The notes: a model not told the origin generated them from the letters alone. 64,000 bases of DNA from Schistosoma haematobium (GCF_000699445.3 NC_067202.1:1407565-1471564); one strand, 5' to 3'; counted from the first letter of the stretch, positions 33,321-44,259 are shown. Program-made: numbers and translations.

Positions 33321-33804
33321 TGAAAATAGTTCATACATTAAAGATGTTTGATATCAGTAATTTTCAAATTTCGTTGACATACATATCAGAAGGTATAAGG
33401 AAATCAATGTTTCCTTAAGAAATAAAACAGACCATTCAATAGCGAAATATGATCTAGGTTCCAGACTATCTGAGAACATCGTTCTCAGAAGGAGTCAAAC
33501 ACATGTTATGTTACTAATTCAACGATGACTGGCTAGCCCTACTGGCTCCAACAAACATTTATACTAAACAAATGTTTCGTTTTAGTTTCAGGCTACTTTG
33601 GTTTGTGCGCCACTTGAAGTCGAATTCGAAACCTTGAAGTATAAAGATAATCATCATTGCTTCAAATACACTATTCTGAAAACCAATAGTTCACAATTTC
33701 CATCTAACTTAATTCAAACTATACTGGTTTAGTAAACAATTATTCGTCACTTAGAATAGGTGGATGGTCACTTGCAGTAGAATTCAGGATGCTTATTGTA
33801 ATTT

Positions 33805-34120
33805 CTCTCAGGGACCGATTTCAGTTAGACAATCCTCGAAAATCATGAAACTTTGAAGAGCATTTTCGTTCTAATATAAAACTCCTTCTCAATGGACATG
33901 CATGACCTCATCAAAGATCATATATAGCACCTGGCATCCAACTTACAGATCACAGAATCGGCATTCAATGGTTCACAACTTTAGCCTCAATTGACCTGAG
34001 TTATTGATTGACCATCATGCCTTATCCTTATGAAATGAATCTCACACAAAACATAAATTAATCCCACTAGTTACGGCTTCTCATTAGAATTCCTAGAATT
34101 ACTTTTCTAAAGGTTAGTTC
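33805..34120 (-). mobile_element. HHR-2 element (minus strand), degenerate
   Basis: Order of blocks is kept: ttagacaatcctcgaaaatc, attttcgttctaatataaaactcc, and ggcttctcattagaattcc. No intact ribozyme. 33321-33800 shows no gene. Confidence 0.55.
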
Positions 34121-34759
34121 AATACTGTCTAGTTCTTCCTGGCTTGCAATGTTTGTCAAACTAAATTTGTTCAATAACGTAAGACTTTAAAAAATTAATA
34201 ACCTCCATAAACTACTGTACAGAAAAGAGTATTACTATTGTCCCCTATTGCTTACTTACGCCTGTTACTCCTCATCGAGGAGCATAGGACCAACACCAGC
34301 ACTCTCCATCCAACCCTGTCCTGGGGCAATCCTTTCCAGTTGTTATTCAGTCTTTTGATATCTGCTTCTATTTCCCAACGTAATTTGTTCTTCGGCCTTC
34401 CATTATTACGTATCCCGTCAGAATTTTAAGTTAAAGCTTGCTTCGTGATGCAGTTTGATGATTTGCGTAATGTATGTCCTATCCATTTCCATCGTCTTTT
34501 TCTAATTTCTTCCTCCACTGGAAGCTGGTTTGTTTTCTCTCATAGTAGACTGTTACTGATGGTATCTGGCCAATGGATCTTGAGTATCTTGTCTAGAAAA
34601 CTATTTATAAATACTTATACCTTCATGATGATGGTTGTACTAGTTCTCCAAGTTTCAGCTCCATACAGTAGAACTGTCTTGACGTTCGTATAGAAGGTTG
34701 TCACTTTGATATTGGTTGACAGTTGTTTCGAGTTCCATATAATCTTGAATTGTAGGAAT

Positions 34760-35240
34760 GTGGTTCATACTTTGCCAATCCTCGCCTTCACGTCTGCGTC
34801 CGATCCTACTTGTTCATCGATGATGCTTCTCAGGTACTTGAAAGACTCAACATCTTGCAGAGTTTTTCCATCAAGTGTGATTGGGTCGATGCTCTTCATG
34901 TTACATTTGAGGATCTTGGTTTTTCCTTTGTGTTGAGGCCTACTGATGCAGAGATTGCTGCTACACTGGCTGTCTTTATCTGCATTCGTTCGTGTGTATG
35001 CGATAGGTGGGTTAGGTCATCTGCGAAGTCCAAATCGTCTAATTGGTTCCAAGCTGTCCATTGTATTCTGTGTTTTACCTTAAATGTGGAGGTCTTCATA
35101 ATCCAGTCGACCACCAGAAGAAAAAGGAAGGTGGAGAGTAGACAGTGTTGTCTGACTCCGGTTCTCACTTGGAATGCATCTGTCAGCTGTCCTCCATGCA
35201 CGATTTTGCATTGTAGTCCGTCGTATGAATTCCGGATAAT
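34760..35240 (-). pseudogene. RTE reverse transcriptase palm and C-terminal part, frameshifted
   Basis: HGGQLTDAFQVRTGVRQHC, then LDFADDLTHLSH carry the RT block B and the FADD catalytic box (with the GVRQ(G)C block altered to HC). The downstream C-terminal region follows in shifted frames to about 34480. It belongs to the same element as the 405-codon segment. Confidence 0.8.
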
Positions 35241-35354
35241 GTTAACAATCTTCCTAGGAACTCAATAGTATCGAAGAAGTTTCCATAATGTTCTCTTAAC
35301 CATACTGTCAAATGCATTTTCATAATCAATGAAGTTGATGTGTAGTGACGAGTT

Positions 35355-36572
35355 TCATTCAACTGATTGTTCGACGATGATCCGTACTGTCGCGATTCGG
35401 TCTTTACACGACCGACCTTTACTGAATCCAGCATGCTGATCTCGAAGTTGGACGTCTACCGTGTCTTTCATCCGGTTCAGCAACACTCTATTGAAGCCTT
35501 TCCCTGATACTGATAGTAGTGTGATGCCTGTGTAGTTCCCATATTTGCTCAGATTTCCTTTCTTTGAAATCTTGATGAGGCGTCCTTCTTTCCAGTCCAT
35601 CGGCACTTGTTCCTCCTCCCAAATCTTCTTGAATAGAAGGTGAAGCATGTTTGTAGTTACTTCGATGTCTGACTTCAGTGCTTCAGCTGGTATGTTGTCG
35701 GGTCCTGCTGCTTTCCCGTTCTTGATTTGTCTGACGGCCATTCTGATTTCTTCCTTCGTTGGTGGGTTGACGTCTACGGGAAGATCTGTGTGTGCTGCTT
35801 CGATGTCCGGTGGATTCATTGGAGCCGGCCTATTCAGGAGTTCCTCGAAGTATTCTACCCATCTGTTCCGCTGTTGTTGAATTTCAGTGATTGGCCTGCC
35901 TTCTTTGTCTTTGACCGGCCTCTCTGGTTTACTGTATTTCCCTGCTAGTTTCTTCGTTGTATCGTGAAGCTGTTTCATATTTCCTTCTCTAGCAGCTTTT
36001 TCTGCCGTCGTTGCTAGTTCTTCCACGTACTTCTTCTTGTCAGCTCTAATGCTCTTCTTCACTTGCTTGTTTGCTTCTATGTATTCAGTTTGTGCTTGGA
36101 CTTTCTCTGCTCGTGTTCGGCTGTTGTTAATTGCTGTCCTCTTGTTCTTCCTTTCTTGAAACTTGTTCAGGGTTTCGACAGAGATCCACTCCTTATGATG
36201 GTGCTTCTTTGGACCCAGAACCTCTTGACACGTTGAAGTTAATGCTTCTTTGATGCCTTTCCAGTTGTCCTCAATAGTAGTTTCTTCTTCCTTCAGTAGA
36301 TCTTGTAAGGCTTGGAACCTGTTGTTGAGAGCTATCTTGAATTCATTGAGTCTGTCAGTATCTCGAAGGAAGGCTGTATTGAACCTTTGTAGTGCTGTTT
36401 GTCCAGTTGTCCAGTTCTTTTTCAGCTTCAGTTTTAAATTGGCTGCAACTAGGTGGTGATCTGAAGCTACACCAGCACCTCTCCTGGTTCTCACATCTTC
36501 CATTGTCCTTCGGAATTTTTTATTGATACAAATATGACCTATCTCGTTCACTGTGGTGTGGTCCGGTGACAA
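35355..36572 (-). CDS. RTE endonuclease C-terminus and start of reverse transcriptase (405-codon open segment)
   Basis: This is the longest open segment in the window and encodes the middle of a retrotransposon polyprotein. Near its N-terminus GVASDHHLVAA is the catalytic SDH motif that closes the endonuclease domain. Residues of about 100-270 form a Lys/Glu-rich linker. From about residue 285 the reverse transcriptase begins (KAAGPDNIPAEALK, then WKEGRLIKISKKGN and GFSKGRSCKDRIATV, the first RT blocks). The frame ends before the first catalytic aspartate. The following RT blocks continue in other frames (35183-35434 with NFIDYENAFD read across the shift, then 34896-35201). The methionine is only the first after a stop; the true protein started in the endonuclease upstream. 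Non-functional as it stands. Confidence 0.85.
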   Translation of the reverse strand: MSPDHTTVNEIGHICINKKFRRTMEDVRTRRGAGVASDHHLVAANLKLKLKKNWTTGQTALQRFNTAFLRDTDRLNEFKIALNNRFQALQDLLKEEETTIEDNWKGIKEALTSTCQEVLGPKKHHHKEWISVETLNKFQERKNKRTAINNSRTRAEKVQAQTEYIEANKQVKKSIRADKKKYVEELATTAEKAAREGNMKQLHDTTKKLAGKYSKPERPVKDKEGRPITEIQQQRNRWVEYFEELLNRPAPMNPPDIEAAHTDLPVDVNPPTKEEIRMAVRQIKNGKAAGPDNIPAEALKSDIEVTTNMLHLLFKKIWEEEQVPMDWKEGRLIKISKKGNLSKYGNYTGITLLSVSGKGFNRVLLNRMKDTVDVQLRDQHAGFSKGRSCKDRIATVRIIVEQSVE

Positions 36573-37350
36573 CCATATAGCTTTGCGTATTCGTTTGTTG
36601 AGGGCATATTGTGCCGCCTATTATCAATTTGTTGAATGCACATAAATTTGCAGATCAGTCACCATTTTCGCTCCTTTATCCCAGTCTGTCCATGTCGTCC
36701 CATGATATCTTCATACTAGGTGTTGTCCATTTCAACTTTGCCATTCAGATCTCCCATTAAGGTGGTCAGGGTTTTTTTGGCACCTCGCTATGACTGATTG
36801 CAGCCTCTCATAGAACTGATCATTATTGTCGTCGTTGCTATCATTGGTGGGTGCATAAGAGTGGATAACATCTATTGGGATTCCCTTCTTCCTAGTGTTG
36901 AAGGATGTTTTGATGATCCTGGATCCATGAGATTCCCATACTATAAGTGCATTTCGTCCTTCCTGAATGTGTCGAGCCTTATTCCTCTTCGTGACCGAAG
37001 TATAGCAGCATCTCTCTCGTATCTAGCTTTTGCTGTTCAGCTCGGATCCAATGGGTTTCTCTGTTTCCGAGTACTACCAAGTTGTATCTGTTGCTATTTG
37101 ACTAGTCCATTCGGTCTCCCACACTGCCCAAACACTCCATGTATCTATAAAAATTGTTACTCTGGTTGTTAGAAGTGGCATCGGTTTCATGATTTCCGAA
37201 GACTTTCGGATTTCAACATGAGGCGTCATAATTCTTCCTTCAACTCCCAGGACAGAGTTTAAATGGGTTGATTTGTTTAATCTGATTGACGTTTTTTTAA
37301 CATAATTCTTTCTACGAGATGGGGTCACTGACCTCATGCCCAACCTTCTT
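36573..37350 (-). pseudogene. RTE endonuclease domain, broken
   Basis: Minus-strand pieces in different frames give the exonuclease-endonuclease-phosphatase motifs: a start equivalent to TW-VW..WETEWTSQIA, the block VIHSYAPTNDS (around 36850-36880) and MGDLNGKVEMD (around 36725-36760). The SDH motif follows in the next open segment. The nuclease would nick target DNA to prime reverse transcription. Frameshifts in this region mean no active enzyme. Confidence 0.8.
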
Positions 37351-37399
37351 CCTTTACCCGAGCTTGGGACCAGCAGTAACTCTAGAAGAGCTACAGACG

Positions 37400-37445
37400 G
37401 GTGAAACGCGCGCCCTGTATTCCACTGCTGATCGTTTCAAATCAT
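37400..37445 (+). repeat. HHR-1 ribozyme fragment next to the RTE 5' end
   Basis: 'tgaaacgcgcgccctgtatt' and 'ccactgctg' are the 3' half of an HHR-1 hammerhead region. They abut the 5' end of the RTE. Confidence 0.6.
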
Positions 37446-37689
37446 TGACTATTAGGTCAATATATAATCTTATGTTCTCATATTTACTACATAATCCATT
37501 CTACTTTGTCAATAAAGTTTGTTGGCTGGATAAGTCATATGAGAACATTGGAAAGTAATTCAATACATTGACTACTATTATTCGATTAAATATCGGTTGA
37601 ATAGAGTCCCTTTAAATTATGCAGATTAGTTGTTCAGTTATAAAAGAAAAGTGATAAACTGAAATGACAGAAAAATCCAATCCATACAT

Positions 37690-37920
37690 CTATCTGTCTA
37701 TCTATCTGAGATGGTCGAGATGATTTGTTGCTCAGGTGTCTGATTTTATTGGAGTTTTGTTCTTTGTGCCAGGTGGTTTGGTCGTGGAACTTTCATCATT
37801 CTTCTGAACCATATCATCAGCTTCTACCTGCAGTTTGTTCTTACGATGTCGCTTAGAAGAACGATGAAAGCTCCAGGACCAAATTATCCAGCTCAGGCTA
37901 CAATACTCCATCAAAATCTA
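37690..37920. mobile_element. FB-1 foldback element (imperfect)
   Basis: The left arm (gattttattggagttttgtt...ggaactttcatc, 37738-37800) and right arm (gaacgatgaaagctcc...actccatcaaaatc, 37858-37920) are inverted repeats with a loop of about 55 bp. Confidence 0.75.
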
Positions 37921-37924
37921 TATA

Positions 37925-38990
37925 TGTAGTATTGTAGAATTATGGTCTACTGTGATATTAGTACTGCTCTAATAATAGACCTAATCCTAAAATTGTAGAT
38001 TTGTCATGATATAACTGCCTAATCTATAGGATCTCACATAGAAGTCATACCATCGTCTACACTAACTCATCGTATCTTAACAATCACCAATACATGATGT
38101 AGAACAAGCTTAGGCTAGAGATAGAACAATATATTTAATATGAATAAAAGATATAAGGTAATATTCAGCAGGGATCACGCCTGCATAGCCGAGCCATGCC
38201 ATTCGATCAACTTCAATTCATTCAATACATTATTCTCACCTTCTCCATCGTTAGGTATCTCTTCGCGTTAACTATTGAATATCTTTTTTCCGAATTGTCT
38301 CGTGTTCAGCTTTTAAGATTGTGTGGTTATGGTCCAATGGCACTACAGTATCTCCAATTGAAAATCAAATCATACATTTTCACTGTGTAACAGATTACAT
38401 TCACTTAATTGAAAATCACATTTTCTCATAGCAATTATTCTGTAATGATTCATTACTACCAACAACAACAACAAAAAAGAAGAAGAAAGTTGTTACCATG
38501 ACAACTTCAATCCATTTATCATAGTTAATTTAATTGTTTCTTTGTTTTTTCTTTTTTTTTGTTCACAAGACAAAAACCAAAAAAAAAGAAAAGAAAATCA
38601 ATAAATAAAGAACAATATTTTCAAACAAAATTTTTATGATAAACATTTTTTTTCATCAGGTGAATATTTTCACACTACTCAATTGGTGTTGTCCAACCCC
38701 CCTATCTCCCTACCTTCCCCCCCTCCCCTGTTCATTTTTTTTTCTTCACTTCACAACAGAAATATCTCCATAGTCTATTGATTTATTGAATGATTTTTTT
38801 CTTGTTGTAATTCAATTACTTTTTTTTTCATAGAAAATAGAATTGTGATAAAGTAAACAAACAAACAAACGAAGAAACAAACAAACAAACAAACGAATTA
38901 GAGAGATACTCCATTGAAATTTCAATTGGAAGATAGAAAATCAAAAGTTTTTATGTTGATTGTTTTTGTCGATAGATTTCAAATGGTTTA
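37925..38990. other. AT-rich spacer with low-complexity tracts, no gene seen
   Basis: A/T homopolymer runs and an (CAAA)n repeat near 38858-38893. A 64-codon frame at 38196 has no domain. Confidence 0.5.
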
Positions 38991-38997
38991 TTTATTT

Positions 38998-39415
38998 TTG
39001 ATTGAGATCATGAAATCGATTGATGTTAGATCATCATGGAAAACCTGGAAGCACTGGACAGCGTGAAGAAATTCTCGAAATCCTAGTGAGAAGCCGTGAC
39101 CAGTGGAGGTAATCCGTGTCAGGTAGAAAGAAGTGTCTACCTTAGTACAATGGAAGATGGTCGTGCAATTTTGTGGATTGGTTGAATTTAGACATTAACA
39201 CGGTTAGATGCTGGCTCAGTGGTCCAATAGGTTAAGCGTTCGCACGTGAGACTAAAATCCCTGGGTTCAAATTCCACGAGCGGGATCGTGGATGCGCACT
39301 GCTGAGAAGTTCCACAATAAGACGAAAGGGCCGTCCAGTGCTTCAATGGTAGTCTAACATCAATCAGTTCATGATCTCAATCAAAAACTTAACAATCTTC
39401 ACAACCCAAAAATTG
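38998..39415. mobile_element. HHR-2 element with 5' inversion ending near the cleavage site
   Basis: Antisense 38998-39062 ends CCTGGAAGCACTGGAC, three bases past the predicted ribozyme cleavage position. It is followed by a sense unit with body, tRNA-like head (tggtccaataggttaagcg) and a ribozyme (gcactgctgagaagttcc...gacgaaaggg). Confidence 0.8.
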
Positions 39416-39439
39416 ATAGTTTATTTATTGTTTTTTTTA

Positions 39440-39780
39440 ATGAAATCATGAATCGATTGATGTTGGATCACTATGGGAAACCTAGAAGCACTGAATGGAG
39501 GTTTTATCTTGGTATGGAACTTTTCAACAGTGCTTATCCACTATCTTGAGCGCGGAACTTGAACACAAAATGTTCGGTTTCGAGTACAAACATTTAATCT
39601 TTAAACCAACGGTGTTAATGTTTAACCTCAATCAATTCATGAAATTTCGTCACTGTCCACCATTGGCTTCAGTGAGTAAATGACTCACAACAGACAAAGT
39701 TGAACTTCACTGGTCATGGCTTTTCACTAGAACTTTGAGAATTATATTACGAGGCTAATCACTAGTGAGCACATGGTAGT
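39440..39780 (-). mobile_element. HHR-2 element (minus strand)
   Basis: Body, decayed ribozyme (ttttatcttggtatggaac...caacagtgc), head remnant, downstream body through 'gaacttcactggtcatggct'. Confidence 0.75.
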
Positions 39781-39799
39781 TATAAGTATGGGGTGGTAG

Positions 39800-40100
39800 A
39801 AATTGTTAAGATTTTAATTGAGATCATGAGTTGATTGATTTTAGACAACCATTGAAAACATGGAGGCAGTGGATGGATATTTCATACTAGCATGATCTAG
39901 AGGTCAAGTGTTTGCGCACGAGATCGAAGTTTCTGCGTTCGAATTCTGGGAGCAGGATCGTGAATGCGCACTGCTGAGGAGTCTCATACTACGTCGAATT
40001 GGACGTCATGTGCTTCCAGATTTTTAATGATGGTTTTAATATCAATCAATTCATGATCTCAAGCAAAATATCTTAACAAACTTCACAATCCTATACTGAT
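39800..40100. mobile_element. HHR-2 element, inverted
   Basis: An antisense tail and body (39800-39900) switch at 'tgatctagaggtcaagtg' to a sense head, ribozyme (CTGAGGAGTCTC...GTCGAATTGG, GAAA lost) and body. Confidence 0.75.
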
Positions 40101-40214
40101 AATTCATTTATTCTGTTGCATAAATCATTCAAACGAGATATTGATTCTTCAAGTATTAAGTTTCAAGAGTTCACTACTTAGTTGAAATACGGTTGATTCT
40201 AGGTTTTTTAACTA

Positions 40215-40612
40215 TTCAATGAAAGTTCACTTGATATTGTTTTACTTGGATCTTCCCATTGATGTTTTAGGACTGAAATTGATCAGTCTCTTATTGGCAT
40301 ATGTGCATACTGTGCGTATGCCTCGATATTGCCTTAATTTACAAGCATTATAAGCAAAGATGGATAGTGGCTAGCAGTGGAATCCAGGACGCGCGTTTCG
40401 TCCTGTTTGGGACTCGTCAGCTGGATGTACCTGCATCTCAGAGTTGATGTTCACTCTGGAACTCGAACTCAGTACCGTTCGCTTCAAACGCCATCGCGTT
40501 ATCCACTTAGCTACTGAGTCCTGATAGCTACTTGCTTGTGCAATGGGTTGAAGTTTAATTCACTTGATATTGTTTTACTTGGATCTTCCCATTGATGTTC
40601 AATGAAAGTTCA
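40215..40612 (-). mobile_element. HHR-1 element, 1.1 units with 15-bp target duplication
   Basis: The insert 40230-40597 is flanked by TTCAATGAAAGTTCA (40215-40229, 40598-40612). The unit period is 333 bp. The first 35 bases (40230-40264) are repeated identically at the end (40563-40597), so the insert is one unit plus 35 bp. It contains an intact hammerhead, tRNA-like head (tagctactgagtcc on plus; B-box-like on minus) and body. Confidence 0.9.
40382..40426 (-). ncRNA. Hammerhead ribozyme, HHR-1 type (intact)
   Basis: Minus strand: ATCCAG, CTGACGA, GTCC-loop-GGAC, GAAA, CGC/GCG, TC, CTGGAT. All core bases are present and all three stems pair perfectly. Predicted cleavage is 5' of CTGGAT. It matches the published layout of the schistosome Sm-alpha hammerhead as I know it. 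Confidence 0.9.
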
Positions 40613-40708
40613 AAAGTATATCATGCGAATAGGATAATAACAGCATGGAACGATATTTTACAACTAACGTTACATTTTTCTGTTAACTCAAAGAAGTTTC
40701 ATTTGCCC

Positions 40709-40854
40709 ATTGATCATTCTAACTCCATCTATAGCCCCTTTGAGGCAACTGCCGGTCCCAAGCCCAGATAAAGTAGAAGGGTTGGGCGTGGGGTTAGCGA
40801 CCACATCCCGTAGAAAACTAACTCGCTAAAAATACGCTAACCATTGATCATTCT
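40709..40854 (+). mobile_element. RTE 5'-UTR-only insertion with 12-bp target duplication
   Basis: The insert 40721-40842 (122 bp) contains only RTE 5' UTR sequence (ggtcccaagcccagataaag; ctaactcgctaaaaatacgc). It is flanked by ATTGATCATTCT (40709-40720, 40843-40854). No RTE 3' end or tail is present. Confidence 0.8.
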
Positions 40855-40999
40855 CTGTTATTATATGCTTGTCCAAACCGCATACCTCAACATCGTTTAA
40901 AATTAAAAATTATCGCACATTTTTGGATTTTTGTTAATAGTAGGATCCAGGGTACACGTTTTGAACTTTTTCAGTCTCTTCAGATAAACGTATTGCCGT

Positions 41000-41425
41000 T
41001 TCAGCCTTGAAAACCTGAAAGCACTGGACAACCGTTTCGTTGTGGTATGAGATTCCTCAGTGAAAATGTGCATCCAAGATCCTGCTCCCGAAATTTAAAC
41101 CAGAGACCTTCGGTCTCGCGAGCAAACGCGTAACCTCTAGACCACTGAACCGGCACATAACGGTGTTAATATCTAACTTCCATCGATCCACGAATGGCTG
41201 CGCAACCATTCATTTATTGTCTGAGATAGATACCTGTCTCTACTTGACACGGACTGGACTCCACTGATCACTGCTTCTCACTAGAACTTCAAGAAATCGT
41301 CTTGGAGCCAGTCACTGAAGAGTCCCATACTAGAACGTAACGGCCGTCCAATGCTTCCAGGTTTTCAATGTTGGTCCAGCTTACATCGACCCATGAACTC
41401 AACCATTAAACACTTTTCATTGCAT
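41000..41425. mobile_element. HHR-2 element, inverted
   Basis: Antisense from 41005 to about 41322 (ribozyme, tRNA-like head, body) switches to sense at 'gaagagtcccatactagaac', with a second ribozyme half (gtaacggccgtcc). Confidence 0.8.
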
Positions 41426-41619
41426 CATTTTCGCAGTTAAACTATAATTTGATTGTAAATCCTTTTAAAAGTCAAAATACAACAACAATTCATTAAAGTT
41501 TGATGTGGAATTCTTTCAACTAAGTAATATTGAATAACCATAAAGTAGGTCAATCCTTTGAAAAAAATATTCTGAATAGGTATTAAACTACTTACAAGTA
41601 CACAAACAATTAATTTTCG

Positions 41620-41920
41620 GTTTTTGATTGAGATCATAAATTGACTGATGTTAGACCTCCATAGAAAACGTGGAAGCACTCAACGGCCGTTTCTTCCTAG
41701 CATGGGACACCGCAGCAATGAGTATTCAAGATCCCGCCCCCCAGAACTCAAACCAACGACATTCGATCCCGCACGCAAACACTTAACCTGTTTGGCTACT
41801 GAGCCGGCACGTAACGGTGTTAATGTCTAATCCATGACAGGTAGAGACGTGTATCTGCCTCAGACAATAGAAGGTGGTTGCGCAATTTCATGGATTGATT
41901 GAAATTAATCTAGATTTCAA
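41620..41920. mobile_element. HHR-2 element, inverted
   Basis: Antisense 41625-41830 (ccgtttcttcctagcatggg; tRNA-like head with gaactcaaaccaac), then a short sense body piece (gacaggtagagacgtg...gattgattgaaatta). Confidence 0.75.
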
Positions 41921-42104
41921 TCGTTTTACTGATCAACTCATCAATATTTTGATATAAACCATGGATTCAAATCTTGAAAGAAAAGTTGCTAAAAAGAATG
42001 TAAGTAATCGTTTATGTGCTCTAAATTCATCAACAGAATATTCATAATATATCAATGAACTTCTTTTAAGATAACTAGCTAGAGAGTCTATGTACTAATT
42101 GATT

Positions 42105-42690
42105 AATTACTCCTGTTTCTCCTCGTTGAGGAGTATAGACTCAAAACCAGCATTCTCCATCCAAATCTGTGCTGTACAAACCGTTCCACTTGTTTCCGGT
42201 TGCTATTCATTCTTTCCTTGTCTGCTTCTAATTCTCAGCGCAGAGTGTTCTTTGGTCTTCCTCTTTTTTGTTTTCCTTCACGATTCCATATTAGAGTTTG
42301 CTTAGTGATTCAGTTTGATGATTTCCATAACAAATGTCTAGCCCACCACTTCCACCATCTTTTCCTAATTTCCTCTGTAGTCCGAAGCTGCTTTGTTCTC
42401 TCCCACAGTAGGCTGTTACTGATGGTATTCGGTCGACGGGTTTTGAGTATCTTATGTAGACAATTGTTCATAAATACCTATACATTTTTAATAATAGTTA
42501 TAGTAAGTCTCCACGTTTCAGCTTCGTACAGTAGGACTGTCTAATGTTCGTATTGAAGTTTGTGACTTTATTATTGATTGACAGTTGTTATGAGTTCTAT
42601 TTGTTCTTCAATTGAAGGAATTCTCGCCTTACTTTGCCAATCCTTGCCTTTACGTCTGTGTCTGATCCTCCTTGTTCATAAAAGATACTT
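42105..42690 (-). pseudogene. RTE (SR2-like) 3' fragment (minus strand)
   Basis: RT C-terminal region with frameshifts and small deletions (complement of 'ctcctcgttgaggag' through 'gttcataaaagatacttct'). It ends at the position equivalent to the YLGSI-DEQGGSD block. The TAAG tail is not recognisable. Confidence 0.8.
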
Positions 42691-42824
42691 CTATGTGCAA
42701 GCGGTCAATAAATTCATTCTTATGTATATATGATGAATTTTTAGTATGATTTTCCAAGCTTAATCTTCTTGGTAATTGCCTATTCATTGAATAGAATATT
42801 TAAGTAATATATATCTCAATAGTT

Positions 42825-43295
42825 GAGATCATGAGTTAGTTGAAGCTAGACGACCATGGAAAACCTGGAACCAACGGACGACCGTTTCATCCTATTGTGG
42901 AACTCCTCAGTGGTAGTGCACATTCACCATCCCGCCTCACAAGGTTTAAACCCAGGACCTATCAGTCTCGCACGTGAGAGCTTAACCACTAGACCACTGA
43001 GTTGGCACTCAACGGTGTTAATGTCTAACTTCAACCAATACACGAAGTTGCACCACCGTACAAAATTGTCTTCAGTGAGTTGATATCTCACAACAGACCT
43101 GACTGAACTCCACTGGTAACGGTTTCTCACTAGAACTCGTGGATGCGCACTGCTGAGGAGTCCCATAGTGGGACGAAACGGCCGTCCAGTTCTTTCAGGT
43201 TTTCCATGGTGGTCTAGCTTCAACTGGGTCATGATTTCAACCACTGAAATTTCTAAAAATCTCCACAAAACCCCCTCTGATAATATCTGTCTCTA
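42825..43295. mobile_element. HHR-2 element, inverted, two ribozymes
   Basis: Antisense 42825-43137 carries body, ribozyme, tRNA-like head and downstream body. At 'ctagaact/cgtggatgcg' it switches to sense with a well-preserved ribozyme and tail 'ccccctctgataat'. Confidence 0.85.
43147..43192 (+). ncRNA. Hammerhead ribozyme, HHR-2 type (intact core)
   Basis: GCACTG, CTGAGGA, stem II GTCCC/GGGAC, GAAA, CGG/CCG, TC, CAGTTC. Four stem I pairs remain next to the core. Stem II is a five-pair helix. Predicted cleavage is after position 43186. Confidence 0.8.
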
Positions 43296-43477
43296 TGAAT
43301 ATGATACACTTGAAAATTTTCAATAAAGCGAGAATTTAAAAAAGTCACAGAACAGAATGAATACACTGACAACTTCAAACGCTTTTGCAGTATCTCATTC
43401 CTAGTTACATACCGAATATATTCAGACAAAGAAATTCTTATTCGAGAATTGAAAATTGTTCTAAAAATGTGTCATAT

Positions 43478-44259
43478 TGCGGTGTATGCTACTGATGTCA
43501 ATTGATATAAGTAGTATGTGTCACCGATCGAAAGTGAGATGCCTTGAGGCAGAAGGTTAGCAAGATCAAAGAAATGAGTACGAGAACAGAGAATGATTGA
43601 TGTAGAAAAGAAAGAACAATGAAGTTTGAGACGACTGATTGATATTTTGTAAGTGAAAGATTTATTGTATGGTTCTCAAATTTTACTAAGATGTTCTGTA
43701 AATTTATATTCAGATGCATTCGGTTGTCCCCACTTGTATTCTTGGCCACAAACCTCTGTGTCCCAGCCAACCAGGAGCGGGGAAGTGTGCTGTTCTGAGT
43801 ACGCCGCTGCGCACTTAGCGCTGAGGTGTTAGGGCGATCTGGTGCGGGAGCTGATGTCGGGTGAAGTGTTCTGGCAGGTTGAAACGAGTACTGCCGACGG
43901 AGAGGAGCAGTGGGACGTGCGATCTATGAAGGTCGGTATGCCACAGACTTGACATTTTGATGGAGAGCGTGGCACAGACTTCAGAAAGGAAGAAAGTCAC
44001 ACAGCGAACAGAACCACCACAAGAACGACTGCTTTAAAGGGAGGTGGAACGAGTGTGGTGTGTGCTACTGATGTCGATAGATATAAGTAGTATTTATCAT
44101 CAGTCGAAAGGTTAAGAAAATCAAAGAAAACGAAAGAACAATGAAGTCTAAGACGATCTATTGACATTTTTCAAATGGTTCTCAGAGATTACTAAGATAT
44201 TTCATAATTTTGTATCCAATTACATTTAGTTGTTCTCATTCACGTTCTCGTTCATTACA
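43478..44259 (+). mobile_element. Miniature LTR element: LTR-1, 300-bp GC-rich interior, LTR-1
   Basis: Left LTR-1 (43478-43750) and right LTR-1 (44054-44259, internally shortened) flank 303 bp of unusually GC-rich interior. The interior ends in a purine tract (AAAGGGAGGTGGAACGAG) directly before the TG of the right LTR, as a polypurine tract should. There is no room for gag or pol. A primer-binding site could not be assigned. No target duplication was found (right flank is an HHR-2 fragment). Either a TRIM-like non-autonomous element or an internally deleted relic. Confidence 0.65.
44036..44053 (+). other. Polypurine tract of LTR-1 element
   Basis: AAAGGGAGGTGGAACGAG immediately upstream of an LTR-1. 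The complement of a similar tract abuts the LTR-1 at 283-920, so the tract is conserved between two copies. Confidence 0.6.

Larger units (their letters stand above)
34251..37400 (-). mobile_element. RTE-clade non-LTR retrotransposon (SR2-like), longest copy
   Basis: A nearly complete but inactivated element on the minus strand. From right to left it has a 5' UTR (about 37400-37180), an apurinic-like endonuclease, a reverse transcriptase, the RT C-terminal region and a short 3' UTR ending in the complement of (TAAG)n at 34251. At about 3.15 kb it is close to the usual RTE size. It lacks an LTR and an ORF1. Several frameshifts and stops break the reading frame. Confidence 0.9.

Noticed and set aside
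34238..35268. Plus-strand frames of 63-152 codons
   Set aside because: Antisense shadows of the minus-strand RTE reverse transcriptase.
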